A stretch of 64,000 nucleotides of DNA from contig NC_015275.1 of NCBI RefSeq assembly GCF_000178835.2, positions 2,625,001 to 2,689,000 of the forward strand, written 5' to 3'. Below, piece by piece: positions 23,697-33,176 of the stretch; position 1 is the first letter of the stretch; each line of letters begins with the position of its first letter. The position numbers and the translations under genes were made by a program. This DNA is from Cellulosilyticum lentocellum DSM 5427. Its GTDB lineage: Bacteria; Bacillota; Clostridia; Lachnospirales; Cellulosilyticaceae. The notes below the pieces were generated by a model. It was not told where the DNA came from, did no database searches, and saw only the letters and a list, made by a program, of their open reading frames with translations.

Positions 23697-23960
23697 TTAT
23701 TTTCTAATTCCAAGATCAGCGATGATTGAACGGTATCTTTCGATATCTGTTTTAATAAGGTAGTCAAGAAGACCTCTTCTTTTACCAACCATCATTAATA
23801 ATCCACGACGAGAGTGGTGATCTTTTTGATGAGTTCTTAAGTGATCTGTTAAGTGATTGATTCTCTCTGTTAATAAAGCAATTTGTACTTCTGGAGAACC
23901 AGTATCATTTGTACCTCTAGCATATTTTGCCATAATTTCTTGTTTACGTTCTTTAGTCAT
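23697..23960 (-). CDS. rpsO: 30S ribosomal protein S15
   Basis: 87 residues, the usual length for bacterial S15. Recognised by [51 protein letters not shown] (16S rRNA-binding HH..RR region) and LLDYL. It binds the central domain of 16S rRNA in small-subunit assembly. It has its own promoter and about 85-nt leader, which in other bacteria binds S15 for feedback control, and a terminator. Confidence 0.98.
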   Translation of the reverse strand: MTKERKQEIMAKYARGTNDTGSPEVQIALLTERINHLTDHLRTHQKDHHSRRGLLMMVGKRRGLLDYLIKTDIERYRSIIADLGIRK

Positions 23961-24051
23961 TTGATTGACCTCCTAATAAATTTAATTTATGCCGTTTACC
24001 AAGAATGGGTCGGAGCGTCCCAACTCTGAGTAAAGGTATATAACCTTGAAT

Positions 24052-24080
24052 AGTATAGCATATCTACTTGTCATTTGCAA
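24052..24080 (-). promoter_or_regulatory. rpsO promoter and leader
   Basis: Minus strand: TTGCAA (24075-24080), 17-bp spacer, TATACT (24052-24057), overlapping the 3' end of ribF. The transcribed leader to the start codon (about 24045-23961) contains a TGGG/CCCA hairpin around 24005-24022, a candidate S15-binding element. Confidence 0.7.
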
Positions 24081-25041
24081 ATAAGTTTATTGGATTTGCG
24101 AAAAATTCTTGGACATGCCACTTATCTTGCTGAATTTGTGCTTTTAAAGCGTTGATATCTTTAAACTTTTGTTCGGGACGAACATAGTGATAAAAATAAA
24201 CTTCTACAGCTTCACCATAAATATCTGCATCATAATTAAAAATATGTGTTTCTATCATTTTTCTTTGACCCGATACAGTTGGGTTAACCCCTATATTAGT
24301 CATGCCCCTATAAGTCTTACTATATACCCTTACAACAGTAGCATAAACACCATTAGGCGGATACACACGATCTGGGTCAGCAATGAGATTAATCGTAGGA
24401 AATCCTATTGTACGTCCTAGTTGTTTTCCTTGCACCACATTGCCTACTATCATATATGGATGACCTAACATCTCATTGGCCTTTTCTATATTCCCTTCTA
24501 AAATAAGTTTTCTTATAGAAGAACTTGATATCATACTGCCACCTATCTTTACTGCATCTACAATGCATACCTCTATATTATATTTTTCTCCTAATTGCCT
24601 TAAATACTTAGGATTACCTGTTTTCCCTTTGCCAAAATAATAATTACTACCTACTACAAGTATCTTTGCTTTCAGTCTTTTCATTAATATATCTACAAAG
24701 AAGGTCTCTGGAGAAATAGCCGCAAAAGTTCTTGTGAAAGGATACTCTATTAGTTCGTCTATTCCCATTTCACCAATTACCTGTTTTTTATCTCGCCTAG
24801 ACATTATAAGCGCTTTTCGATTATCTCCAATCACCCATGTTGGGTGTGGGTAAAACGAAAACACGACTGTTCTTAGTCCATTTGCTTTAGCTCGGTCCTT
24901 CGCAACCTGAAATAATCTTTGATGCCCTTTATGTACACCATCGAAATTCCCTAAAACTACTACACAGTCCTCCTGTCTCATAATATCAGCAGTTCCATAA
25001 ATATACTGCATCCCTACACCTCTTATCATGATTTGATTCAT
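24064..25041 (-). CDS. ribF: Bifunctional riboflavin kinase / FAD synthetase
   Basis: 325 residues from an ATG with AGGGAG close by. A second ATG ten codons later (25011; MQYIYGTADI) has GAGGTG upstream and may be the real start. N-terminal FAD synthetase domain with the nucleotidyltransferase motif GNFDGVHKGHQRLF and SSSSIRKLI; C-terminal riboflavin kinase domain with GRTIGFPTINL and the RGMTNIGVNPT block. It makes FMN and FAD from riboflavin. Position truB-ribF-rpsO is the standard Bacillota order. Confidence 0.96.
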   Translation of the reverse strand: MNQIMIRGVGMQYIYGTADIMRQEDCVVVLGNFDGVHKGHQRLFQVAKDRAKANGLRTVVFSFYPHPTWVIGDNRKALIMSRRDKKQVIGEMGIDELIEYPFTRTFAAISPETFFVDILMKRLKAKILVVGSNYYFGKGKTGNPKYLRQLGEKYNIEVCIVDAVKIGGSMISSSSIRKLILEGNIEKANEMLGHPYMIVGNVVQGKQLGRTIGFPTINLIADPDRVYPPNGVYATVVRVYSKTYRGMTNIGVNPTVSGQRKMIETHIFNYDADIYGEAVEVYFYHYVRPEQKFKDINALKAQIQQDKWHVQEFFANPINLFANDK

Positions 25042-25096
25042 TTACTCCCTATAACTATACCATGATTTTTACGTTCATCAAAGGGGTAAGTTGAAC

Positions 25097-25135
25097 AAAA
25101 CACCCCCTGCATGTTGTACATGTATGAGGGTGCTT
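25097..25135 (-). terminator. Imperfect terminator after truB
   Basis: Hairpin about 25101-25132 with a cacccc/gggtg base and an atgt/acat top, interrupted by mismatches and followed on the minus strand by TTTTGTTC. It lies just beyond the truB stop. Confidence 0.6.
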
Positions 25136-25138
25136 CAT

Positions 25139-26038
25139 TTATGCATTATAAAACATTCTTTCTACTTTAAAACACGATTTATCCAAATCCCATTTATAAA
25201 GAGCTACAAATCGATTAGAAGTATCTGCTACACGTATTAAAGTAGTCATAAAACTATCATTAAAGTTCTCTATATCTCTTTTTCTTAGAGCATTACCGTT
25301 AAATAAAAGTTTCTCACTCATTTTAGTAATATGAGCTATAGGATACATTGCAAACAACTCTTCAATGCCTACTATATAATGTTCTAGATTATCTTTATAT
25401 GCTTCAAGTTGTTCTAAAGTAATACTGTCTTCTAATTTAAATTGGCCTACTTGTAATCTAAGTAATGTACCCATATGCGCACCGCAGCCTAATTGACGTC
25501 CAATATCGGTACACAAAGTGCGTATATAAGTACCTTTTGAGCAGCTCACTCTTATCTTGAAGCGTTTCTCGTCTATCCACTCAATAATATCGCATCCATA
25601 GATTGTTACTTCTCTACTCGGTCTTTCAACAACTATTCCTTTTCTAGCAAGCTCATAAAGTCGTACACCATTTACTTTAATCGCAGAATACATAGGTGGT
25701 GTCTGTATATAGCTACCTATAAACGAATCCACTACTTCCGTAATCATTTCCTTAGTAGCTGTCACTTCTTTGTGTTCTAACACTTCTCCAGAGGCATCTT
25801 CTGTCGTTGTTGTCGTTCCCAAAACAACTTCTGCTTCATAACATTTATTGGCATCAGAAAGATAAGGAACAACTTTGGTAGCCATACCTATACACAATGG
25901 TAACACGCCTTCTGCATCTGGATCTAATGTTCCTGTATGACCAATCTTTCTTTCTCTTAAAATACCTCTAGCTTTAGCTACTACATCATGAGAAGTAAAA
26001 CCTTTTTTCTTATAAATATTAATTATTCCATTTAGCAT
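25139..26038 (-). CDS. truB: tRNA pseudouridine(55) synthase TruB
   Basis: About 299 residues from MLNGIINIYKKKGFTSHDV. The ATG at 26036-26038 has AGGAA in place, and this is the usual N-terminus; the open frame continues upstream to 26149 through non-conserved sequence and a hairpin, so the longer start is rejected. The catalytic motif GHTGTLDPDAEGVLPLC contains the nucleophile Asp. It converts U55 of tRNA to pseudouridine. It follows rbfA; the nrnA-type phosphoesterase often found between them is absent, and a 175-bp spacer is there instead. Confidence 0.96.
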   Translation of the reverse strand: MLNGIINIYKKKGFTSHDVVAKARGILRERKIGHTGTLDPDAEGVLPLCIGMATKVVPYLSDANKCYEAEVVLGTTTTTEDASGEVLEHKEVTATKEMITEVVDSFIGSYIQTPPMYSAIKVNGVRLYELARKGIVVERPSREVTIYGCDIIEWIDEKRFKIRVSCSKGTYIRTLCTDIGRQLGCGAHMGTLLRLQVGQFKLEDSITLEQLEAYKDNLEHYIVGIEELFAMYPIAHITKMSEKLLFNGNALRKRDIENFNDSFMTTLIRVADTSNRFVALYKWDLDKSCFKVERMFYNA

Positions 26039-26109
26039 TCTTATTCCTACTTTCTCACTTTCTATCATGTAAAGCCTTTCGTATTCAGCTGTAATATGCC
26101 CATAAAGAA

Positions 26110-26126
26110 GGCCACATAAAGTGGCC
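26110..26126. terminator. Short hairpin in the rbfA-truB spacer
   Basis: 6-bp perfect GC-rich stem (26110-26115 with 26121-26126), 5-nt loop. The T run is clear on the plus strand (26128-26132) but only TTCTTT on the minus strand, the direction of the genes. It may be a weak internal terminator of the infB operon or a processing site. Confidence 0.4.
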
Positions 26127-26213
26127 ATTTTTACACTAATAACTATCATTACCTTATGTCAATCATTAGAATACTTACTCTTTTAGTAACTATAGTTTCT
26201 TAACTTTATTTTG

Positions 26214-26570
26214 TTATTTGTTGTTATCTTTCATAACATCTGCAATCATCTTTGACATTTGCATGCCACGTTCGATAGATTCATCTAGTCTAAATAAAAG
26301 TTCAGGAGTATTTCTTAAATTAATACGTCTAGCAATTTCTTTACGTATATAACCTTGTGCTTTTGTTAAAGCAGCTAATGCTGCCTCTTTTTTATTATCT
26401 TGAAGTACACTAATGAAAACTTTTGCAGTCTTTAAATCATTTGTTGTTTCTACTGCAATAACACTAATCATTGCATCTTGAACTCCTGGATCCTTAATAT
26501 CGCTACGAACTATTTCTGCAATTTCTCTACGCATTTCTTCATTTATTCTAGTTAATCTTTGACTAGCCAT
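26214..26570 (-). CDS. rbfA: 30S ribosome-binding factor A
   Basis: About 118 residues from MASQRLTRINEEMRREIAEIV. The ATG at 26568-26570 is preceded by AAGGATGTG at the right distance; the open frame can start three codons earlier at a GTG that belongs to that binding site. RbfA is a KH-like factor for 16S rRNA maturation and small-subunit assembly, here recognised by DPGVQDAMISVIAVETTNDLKTAKVFISVL and ELLFRLDESIERGMQMSKMI. It follows infB in the usual order. Confidence 0.96.
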   Translation of the reverse strand: MASQRLTRINEEMRREIAEIVRSDIKDPGVQDAMISVIAVETTNDLKTAKVFISVLQDNKKEAALAALTKAQGYIRKEIARRINLRNTPELLFRLDESIERGMQMSKMIADVMKDNNK

Positions 26571-26595
26571 TTTATTCACATCCTTTTGAGGAGAT

Positions 26596-28695
26596 TTATC
26601 TAGGAACCTCTTCCATAATGAAGGCTTCTACAGTGTCACCTTCTTTAATATCATTGTATTTTTCAAACATAACACCACATTCATAGTTAGTTGCTACTTC
26701 TTTAGCATCATCTTTGAATCGTTTAAGGGAGGCAAGATGTCCTTCATAAACAACAATACCATCACGCACAATACGTACTCCCGCATTTCTTACCATTTTA
26801 CCATCTGTTACATAAGCCCCACCAATAGTACCAACACCAGACACCTTAAAGGTTTGACGAATTTCAGCATGACCAATTACTTTTTCTACAAACTCTGGAT
26901 CAAGCATTCCCTTCATCGCAGCTTTAATATCATCTATGGCATTATAAATAACACGATATAATCTTACATCTACTTCTTCACGATCAGCATAAGCTTTTGT
27001 AGCAGCTTCTGGACGTACATTAAATCCGATAATAATAGCCCCTGATGCAGATGCTAATTGAACATCTGATTCTGTAATCGTTCCTACCCCGCCATGGATT
27101 GTTCTAATTCTTACTTCTTCGTTGCTTAATTTTTCTAAGCTTTGACGCACTGCTTCTACAGAGCCTTGAACATCTGCTTTAATGATAATATTAAGTTCTT
27201 TCATTTTCCCTTCTTGAATTTGAGTAAAGAGATCATCTAAAGAAACTTTATTTGGTGTTTGACCAATCATTTGTACACGGCCTTGTGCTTTAATACGTTC
27301 AGCTACTTGACGTGCTTGTTTATCACTATTAGCTACATAGAACATATCTCCACCTATTGGTACCTCAGATAAGCCTAAAATTTCAACTGGCATTGATGGA
27401 CCTGCTTTTTTCACTGATTTACCTTTACTGTCAACCATGGCTCTTACACGTCCATACGCAGCACCTGCTACAATCGGATCGCCAATTTGAAGTGTTCCAC
27501 TTTGTACAAGAACAGTTGCTACTGGCCCTCTTCCTTTATCGAGTTGAGCTTCAATAATCGTACCACGTGCCTTACGTCTTGGATTGGCTTTAAGATCACC
27601 CATTTCCGCTACAAGAAGTACCATTTCTAATAAGTTGTCGATGCCTTGGTGCTTAAGTGCAGACACAGGTACACAAATAACATCGCCACCCCAATCTTCT
27701 ACAAGTAAGCCTTGATCAGATAGTTCTTGTTTAACACGATCTGGATTTGCTCCTGGTTTATCAATTTTATTCATTGCTACAATAATTTGTACATTAGCTG
27801 CTCTAGCATGATTAATCGCTTCAATCGTTTGAGGCATTACCCCATCATCAGCTGCGACTACTAAAATAGCAATATCTGTTACTTGTGCGCCTCTCATACG
27901 CATTGCAGTGAAAGCCTCATGTCCTGGTGTATCTAAGAAAGTGATTTTTTCACCATTTAAACTAATAGAAGATGCACCGATATGCTGTGTAATACCACCT
28001 GCTTCTCCTGATGTTACATGAGTTGAACGAATAGCATCTAATAATGATGTTTTACCATGGTCAACGTGTCCCATAACAACTACAACTGGAGGGCGTTTTT
28101 CTAAGTCTTTTTCATCATCAATGACTTCTCCAAAGACTTCTTCCATAACATCTTTTTCTTCTTCTGGCTCTACAATAATATCATATTCTTCTGCAAGTTC
28201 AGCAGCTAACGCATAATCAATTTCTTGATTGATTGTAGCAATAGTACCTCTCTTCATCAATTTTTTTATAATTTCAGTAGAAGGTACGCTCAATTCTGTT
28301 GCAAAATCCTTGATTGAGATACGTACTGGTAATTGAATTACTTTAATCTCATCTGTTACATTTTCCGGTTCATTTTTTGGTTGATTATTCATATTTTTAT
28401 TTTCTTTTACGCCTTTCTTATTCTTTTTACTTTTCTTGCCCTCAGTTTTAATTATTTCCTCTGTTGCTGCTACCTCTGTTTGTATAACTTGGTCTGCAGT
28501 ATCATTATGCTCTACCTCTGGGGCTGCTTTTTCACTCACTTCTTTATAATAATTAATAATTAATTCAGCTTCTTCATCTTCTAAAGTACTCATATGGCTA
28601 TGTACTTCAAAACCATATTCCTTTAGTTTATCCATGATTTCCTTACTTGTAAGTTCTAATTGTTTGGCTACTTCATATACTCTTATCTTAGACAT
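26596..28695 (-). CDS. infB: Translation initiation factor IF-2
   Basis: 699 residues. N-terminal IF2_N domain ([31 protein letters not shown], split by a basic Lys/Asn linker about 85-115), second IF2_N (about 125-170), GTPase domain from about 200 with [24 protein letters not shown] and NKID motifs, then beta-barrels and the C-terminal fMet-tRNA-binding domain. It delivers initiator tRNA to the 30S subunit. It lies 18 bases after ylxQ in the nusA operon. Confidence 0.98.
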   Translation of the reverse strand: MSKIRVYEVAKQLELTSKEIMDKLKEYGFEVHSHMSTLEDEEAELIINYYKEVSEKAAPEVEHNDTADQVIQTEVAATEEIIKTEGKKSKKNKKGVKENKNMNNQPKNEPENVTDEIKVIQLPVRISIKDFATELSVPSTEIIKKLMKRGTIATINQEIDYALAAELAEEYDIIVEPEEEKDVMEEVFGEVIDDEKDLEKRPPVVVVMGHVDHGKTSLLDAIRSTHVTSGEAGGITQHIGASSISLNGEKITFLDTPGHEAFTAMRMRGAQVTDIAILVVAADDGVMPQTIEAINHARAANVQIIVAMNKIDKPGANPDRVKQELSDQGLLVEDWGGDVICVPVSALKHQGIDNLLEMVLLVAEMGDLKANPRRKARGTIIEAQLDKGRGPVATVLVQSGTLQIGDPIVAGAAYGRVRAMVDSKGKSVKKAGPSMPVEILGLSEVPIGGDMFYVANSDKQARQVAERIKAQGRVQMIGQTPNKVSLDDLFTQIQEGKMKELNIIIKADVQGSVEAVRQSLEKLSNEEVRIRTIHGGVGTITESDVQLASASGAIIIGFNVRPEAATKAYADREEVDVRLYRVIYNAIDDIKAAMKGMLDPEFVEKVIGHAEIRQTFKVSGVGTIGGAYVTDGKMVRNAGVRIVRDGIVVYEGHLASLKRFKDDAKEVATNYECGVMFEKYNDIKEGDTVEAFIMEEVPR

Positions 28696-28712
28696 ATATC
28701 TACCTCCAAATG

Positions 28713-29024
28713 TTATTGACTCTTACTTATCATCTCGTCGATCTTCTTTGCGAAATTTTCATCAACAATCGCAATAACTGCACGGGGTTCTTTTCCAAGT
28801 ATACTTCCTAATTTTTCTTTTGTTCCCCATTCCTTACAAGAAATGTTTCTATAACCACTTTTATCATTAAAAAGTTTTTTTGTATTATGAGATGCATCTT
28901 CTGCTATAATAACAAGTTTAGCTTCTTGTTCTAAAACAGCCTGTTTTGCAGCAAATTCACCTGCGACTAATTGTCTTGCTTTTTGACACAAGGCAATCAT
29001 TTGATAAATTCTATTCTCCATCAT
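28713..29024 (-). CDS. L7Ae/L30e-like RNA-binding protein YlxQ
   Basis: About 104 residues from [23 protein letters not shown]; the ATG at 29022-29024 overlaps the rnpM stop by 14 bases, suggesting coupled translation. The open frame could begin ten codons upstream within rnpM. It matches the ribosomal L7Ae/L30e-like family ([20 protein letters not shown]), known as YlxQ in Bacillus, and binds RNA; exact role unsettled. Confidence 0.88.
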   Translation of the reverse strand: MMENRIYQMIALCQKARQLVAGEFAAKQAVLEQEAKLVIIAEDASHNTKKLFNDKSGYRNISCKEWGTKEKLGSILGKEPRAVIAIVDENFAKKIDEMISKSQ

Positions 29025-29286
29025 AATTATCAAACTCTTTTCTAAGTTGTTCATAAATACTTTTATCTACTGCCATTTTAAAAGAACGCTCTAGACCTTT
29101 ATTTTTTTCTGCTTGCGTTAGGCAAGCTTTATTAGGGCAAATATATGCGCCTCTACCTGGTTTCTTCCCATGAAAGTCTAAAGAAAAGTTACCTTCTTGA
29201 TCTCTTACAATACGAATCATTTCTTTTTTGTTTTTCATTTCATTACAACCCGTACATTTACGTAAAGGAATTTTTCTTTGTTTCAT
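29011..29286 (-). CDS. rnpM: YlxR/DUF448 RNA-binding protein (RnpM)
   Basis: 91 residues. The diagnostic N-terminus PLRKCTGCNEMKNKKEMIRIVR and the PGRGAYICPNKACLTQAEKNKGLERSF (split as GRGAYICPNKACL) block define the YlxR family. Work in Bacillus links YlxR to RNase P modulation (RnpM). It lies four bases after nusA, in the conserved nusA-ylxR-ylxQ-infB order. Confidence 0.92.
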   Translation of the reverse strand: MKQRKIPLRKCTGCNEMKNKKEMIRIVRDQEGNFSLDFHGKKPGRGAYICPNKACLTQAEKNKGLERSFKMAVDKSIYEQLRKEFDNYDGE

Positions 29287-29290
29287 AGGC

Positions 29291-30421
29291 CTATTCCTCT
29301 ACTTCTTCATTAACTTCTACACTTTTAATGTCAATCTTAAAGCCGCAAAGTTTTGCTGCTAAACGTACATTTTGTCCGCCCTTACCAATAGCTAATGTTA
29401 AAATATGTGAAGGTACAATGACTTTAGCATTTCTTTCCCCTTCAGTTTCTTCTAACTCTACATCAATGACTTTAGCAGGACTTAGTGCTTCTCTGATAAA
29501 TTCTTTTGGATCTTCACTCCAATGAACGACATCTATCTTTTCACCATTAAGTTCTTGAACAATATTATTAATACGTTTACCTTTTTCTCCAACACAAGCC
29601 CCAACTGGATCTACTAATGGATCATTAGAATAAACAGCTATTTTTGTGCGAGAGCCTGCTTCTCTTGCAATGCTTTTAATCACTACAGTCCCATCTTTGA
29701 TTTCAACCACTTCTTGTTCAAATAAGCGTTTAACTAATTCTGGGTGAGTACGAGATACAATAACTTGTGCACCTGCATTTTTAGATTTACCATCTAGTTT
29801 ATTCTCATTTTTATTAAAGTCTTTTACGTTTAATAAATAAAAGGCTTTATACGTACCTATGCCATCATTCATTTCCATTTGTTCATCAAAATTATCATTT
29901 GGCATAGCTTCAGTAGATGGAAGAGATGCTTCTGTAAAATCAAGTTGAACAATATAACCATTCTTTTCTCTTCTTAAAACTTTACCTTTAACAATATCAT
30001 TTAATTTTACACTGTATTCTTCATACACCATTTGGCGTTCTGCTTCTTTGATCTTTTGAATAACAACTTGCTTAGCATTTTGTGCGGCAATACGTCCAAA
30101 ATTTCTTGGTGTGATTTCAATGTCAATAATGTCATCTAATTGTACAAGTCTATTTAAATTTTGTGCTTCTGTAATACCAACTTCTAATAACTCGTTTGTC
30201 ACTTCTTCGTCTGGCACCACTGTTTTTGCAGCAAATACTTTAACATCTCCTGTTTTCTCATCAATATTAATTTTGATATTTTGTTTACCGTTGGTGCTGA
30301 TACCAAAATGCTTTTTACAAGCTACTTCAATGGATTGTTTAATGGCATCGATTAATTTTTCCTTATTAATTCCTTTTGATTTTGCAATTTGATCAATTGC
30401 CATAATGAACTCTTGATTCAT
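29291..30421 (-). CDS. nusA: Transcription termination/antitermination factor NusA
   Basis: 376 residues, the short Gram-positive form without the C-terminal acidic repeats. N-terminal RNA polymerase-binding domain (1-125), S1 domain (about 135-200; GKVLRREKNGYIVQLDFTEASLP split before EAMPN), KH1 and KH2 (VGACVGEKGKRINNIVQELNGEKIDVV; AIGKGGQNVRLAAKLCG). It modulates pausing, termination and antitermination. It follows rimP by 31 bases. Confidence 0.97.
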   Translation of the reverse strand: MNQEFIMAIDQIAKSKGINKEKLIDAIKQSIEVACKKHFGISTNGKQNIKINIDEKTGDVKVFAAKTVVPDEEVTNELLEVGITEAQNLNRLVQLDDIIDIEITPRNFGRIAAQNAKQVVIQKIKEAERQMVYEEYSVKLNDIVKGKVLRREKNGYIVQLDFTEASLPSTEAMPNDNFDEQMEMNDGIGTYKAFYLLNVKDFNKNENKLDGKSKNAGAQVIVSRTHPELVKRLFEQEVVEIKDGTVVIKSIAREAGSRTKIAVYSNDPLVDPVGACVGEKGKRINNIVQELNGEKIDVVHWSEDPKEFIREALSPAKVIDVELEETEGERNAKVIVPSHILTLAIGKGGQNVRLAAKLCGFKIDIKSVEVNEEVEE

Positions 30422-30452
30422 TTTTATCCTCCTCCAAATTTTTCCTTATCTT

Positions 30453-30914
30453 CTAAAAGGTAATAGCTAGTCTTACAACAGCTACATTTTTCATTTCAAA
30501 TTCAAGATTAGTTCCTTCATCGTCAATGTATAGCTTATCTTCGGTCTTTTTAATTAACTCACCTGTAAAATGCTTTTGTTTGTTAATAGCTTCATAAAGT
30601 TTTACATCTACTAAACGCCCTTTAAATCTCTCAAATTCCTTATCCTTTTTTAAAACACGGTCAAGTCCTGGAGAACTTACCTCTAATACATAAGGATCTT
30701 TAATAGGATCTTTTTCATCTAGTACCTTCTCTATAGCACGACTAGTAAGCTGACAATCTTGAATAGTGATGCCACCTTCTTTATCAATATAGATTCTTAA
30801 ATAATAGTTTGGTCCCTCTTTTACATATTCTACATCAACCAGTTCATAATGTAGCTCAGCGAGTATTGGATCTAGGTATCCTTCTATTACTTCAATAAGT
30901 TCTTTTTTATTCAT
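30453..30914 (-). CDS. rimP: Ribosome maturation factor RimP
   Basis: 153 residues, standard size. RimP motifs: LVDVEYVKEGPNYYLRIYIDKEGGITIQDC (split after YIDKEGG), DPYVLEVSSPGLDRVL and GRLVDVKLYE. It supports maturation of the 30S subunit. It is first in the nusA-infB operon, behind a promoter and a leader hairpin. Confidence 0.96.
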   Translation of the reverse strand: MNKKELIEVIEGYLDPILAELHYELVDVEYVKEGPNYYLRIYIDKEGGITIQDCQLTSRAIEKVLDEKDPIKDPYVLEVSSPGLDRVLKKDKEFERFKGRLVDVKLYEAINKQKHFTGELIKKTEDKLYIDDEGTNLEFEMKNVAVVRLAITF

Positions 30915-30979
30915 ACTCTCATCCTCTCATACCCTATAGTTTTGCATAAACTCAATTATATATACATCTAAACAATACG

Positions 30980-31005
30980 AAAGAGTGGGTAAAAACCCAC
31001 TCTTT
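30980..31005 (-). promoter_or_regulatory. Hairpin in the rimP-nusA operon leader
   Basis: 11-bp perfect stem (30980-30990 with 30995-31005) and 4-nt loop. It lies between the rimP promoter (31034-31062) and the rimP start, so it is transcribed as part of the rimP leader. It may act as an attenuator, as described for rimP leaders in other bacteria, or stop read-through from ispG. The T run after it on the minus strand is weak. Confidence 0.65.
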
Positions 31006-31033
31006 CTCACACGTTCATGATTATAATGACTAA

Positions 31034-31062
31034 ATTATATCAGCTTTTGACTGAAAAATCAA
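31034..31062 (-). promoter_or_regulatory. Promoter of the rimP-nusA-infB operon
   Basis: Minus strand: TTGATT (31057-31062), 17-bp spacer, perfect TATAAT (31034-31039). It sits about 30 bases past the ispG stop codon and about 120 before the rimP ATG. Confidence 0.78.
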
Positions 31063-31089
31063 CCCTCATGTATGATAAACTTAAAAAGC

Positions 31090-32148
31090 TTACATTTGAT
31101 TAACTTCTGCCATAAAAGCATCAAATAATTCATCTTCCTTGACCTTCTTTAATATCTGTCCTTTTTTAAAAATAAGGCCTTCACCTTTTCCACCAGCAAT
31201 CCCTATATCAGCTTCTCTCGCTTCTCCAGGTCCGTTAACAACGCATCCCATAACAGCTATTTTAAGTGGCTTCTTAATATGCTTTGTAGCTTTTTCTACA
31301 CGATTAGCAAGTTCTATTAACGCCACTTCTGTTCTTCCACAAGTAGGGCAAGAAATAATTTCAACACCATACTGACCTAGGCCTAGTGATTGAAGCACAT
31401 TTTGTGCACATTCAATTTCTTTTAGCGGATCATCTGATAAAGAAACCCTTATAGTATCTCCTATACCTCTAGATAAAATAGCACCTAAGCCTACTGAAGA
31501 TTTAATAGTTCCTTTATACAGTGTTCCTGCCTCAGTTATCCCTACATGAAGTGGGTAGTTATAACGCTCTGCAAAAGTTGTATAAGTTTCTATTGCCAAT
31601 GGTACATTTGAAGCTTTTAGCGATACAATAATATCCTTAAAGTCTAACGCTTCCAGAATACGAATATGCTCACTGGCACTTTCTACCATAGACTCAGCAT
31701 TAACACCACCGTATTTCTCTAAATTAGCCTTACTAATAGATCCAGAGTTAACGCCTATCCTTATTGGAATGTGATAAGCCTTAGCTTTCTCAACCACAGC
31801 TTTTACTTTTTCCTCGTTTCCTATATTTCCAGGATTAATTCGTAATTTATTAATACCATTTTCTATAGCCATTAAAGCAAGACGATAATCAAAATGAATA
31901 TCTGCTACTAATGGAATATGAATACGTTTTACTATAGCTTCAATAGCTCTTGCTGCTTCTTCATGAGGAACAGCTACACGAACCATTTCACAGCCTGCTT
32001 CTTCTAATTCTAAAATTTGAGCCACTGTACTTTCTACGTCTTGAGTTTTCGTATTAGTCATGGACTGAATCACAATAGGATTACCGCCACCAATAACAAT
32101 ATCCTTAACGTGTACAGGGCGTGTATTTTCTCTTGTATTTAATATCAT
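31090..32148 (-). CDS. ispG: 4-hydroxy-3-methylbut-2-enyl diphosphate synthase (flavodoxin)
   Basis: 352 residues, the short two-domain bacterial form. TIM barrel start ([20 protein letters not shown]), then the [4Fe-4S] domain with [14 protein letters not shown] and [20 protein letters not shown], supplying three cluster Cys. It is the sixth step of the MEP isoprenoid pathway, converting MEcPP to HMBPP. The ATG overlaps the rseP stop by four bases, and dxr, the second enzyme of the same pathway, is two genes upstream. Confidence 0.97.
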   Translation of the reverse strand: MILNTRENTRPVHVKDIVIGGGNPIVIQSMTNTKTQDVESTVAQILELEEAGCEMVRVAVPHEEAARAIEAIVKRIHIPLVADIHFDYRLALMAIENGINKLRINPGNIGNEEKVKAVVEKAKAYHIPIRIGVNSGSISKANLEKYGGVNAESMVESASEHIRILEALDFKDIIVSLKASNVPLAIETYTTFAERYNYPLHVGITEAGTLYKGTIKSSVGLGAILSRGIGDTIRVSLSDDPLKEIECAQNVLQSLGLGQYGVEIISCPTCGRTEVALIELANRVEKATKHIKKPLKIAVMGCVVNGPGEAREADIGIAGGKGEGLIFKKGQILKKVKEDELFDAFMAEVNQM

Positions 32149-33176
32149 AAGCTTATCCTCATAAAATCATTATAAATAAGTACAACTGTTAAAATCATCA
32201 ATAAAACAAATCCAATAAAATGAACTGCTCCTTCTTTTTCAGGAGGAACTGGTTTACCTCTCAGCATTTCTACTAGCACAAATACAATACGTCCTCCATC
32301 TAAAGCTGGTAATGGGAATAAGTTGACTACTGCAAGATTAGCTGATAATGCTGCTGCTATAGTCATCATATTTAAAATAGCTATACTTAAACCACCACTT
32401 TGCATACTCGTATCCCATATCTCTGCGCTCTGATTCACAACGCCTACAATACCTGATAATTGATTCATGCCTACAGCACCCGTGAAAAGATCAACAAATG
32501 CCTTCCACACCTGAGCTATGATTAAGCAAGCCCAAATAACACCGCTTTTAATGTTTTCCCATATATTAAAATGAATAAAAGTAGGTGAAAATCCCAAACG
32601 TGAACGTTCTTCTTTAGGCATCCATTTAGAAGTAATAGGTGTCGTAAATGTTTCACTTCCTCGTTTTACAGTAAGTGTATATGCTTTTTCTTCTTTTTCT
32701 AAAACCTTAGACAAGTCAGACAAACGCTCTACTTTATGACCATCAATAGCAATAATTTGATCGCCTACCTTTAGCCCTGCTTGTACTGCTGGCATATCAG
32801 CCTCTAAAGAAGCTATTTCATTACTTCCATATCCTTGGTAACCCACTACAATACTTAAAAGGACACAAGCTAATACAAAATTCATAATAGCACCAGCACT
32901 AACAATCAGTAACTTTTGCCAAGGTTTTTTAGCCGCCATTGCTCTAGGATTTACAGACTCTCCTACTTCTTCTTCCATACTGCAAAATCCACCAATAGGA
33001 AGTAATCTTATGGAGTAAACCGTTTCACCTTTTTTTGTTGACCATAATATAGGCCCCATTCCAACTGCGAATTCATGAACCAAAACCCCACATTTTTTAG
33101 CAGTAATGTAGTGTCCCCACTCATGAACAATAACAATACAGGCAAACATTAATATAATCATAATGACTTTTATCAA
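32145..33176 (-). CDS. rseP: RseP-type site-2 intramembrane metalloprotease
   Basis: 343 residues. Zinc motif HEWGH in the first membrane segment ([17 protein letters not shown]), PDZ domain about 115-180 ([23 protein letters not shown]), and [12 protein letters not shown] in the third membrane region providing the metal-binding Asp. It cleaves membrane-spanning segments of anti-sigma factors or leftover signal peptides. It overlaps dxr and ispG by four bases each. Confidence 0.96.
   Translation of the reverse strand: MIKVIMIILMFACIVIVHEWGHYITAKKCGVLVHEFAVGMGPILWSTKKGETVYSIRLLPIGGFCSMEEEVGESVNPRAMAAKKPWQKLLIVSAGAIMNFVLACVLLSIVVGYQGYGSNEIASLEADMPAVQAGLKVGDQIIAIDGHKVERLSDLSKVLEKEEKAYTLTVKRGSETFTTPITSKWMPKEERSRLGFSPTFIHFNIWENIKSGVIWACLIIAQVWKAFVDLFTGAVGMNQLSGIVGVVNQSAEIWDTSMQSGGLSIAILNMMTIAAALSANLAVVNLFPLPALDGGRIVFVLVEMLRGKPVPPEKEGAVHFIGFVLLMILTVVLIYNDFMRISL

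Noticed and set aside
26039-26149. 37-codon N-terminal extension of TruB
   Set aside because: The extra residues are not TruB-like, include a GC-rich hairpin, and the internal ATG at 26038 has a proper ribosome binding site.
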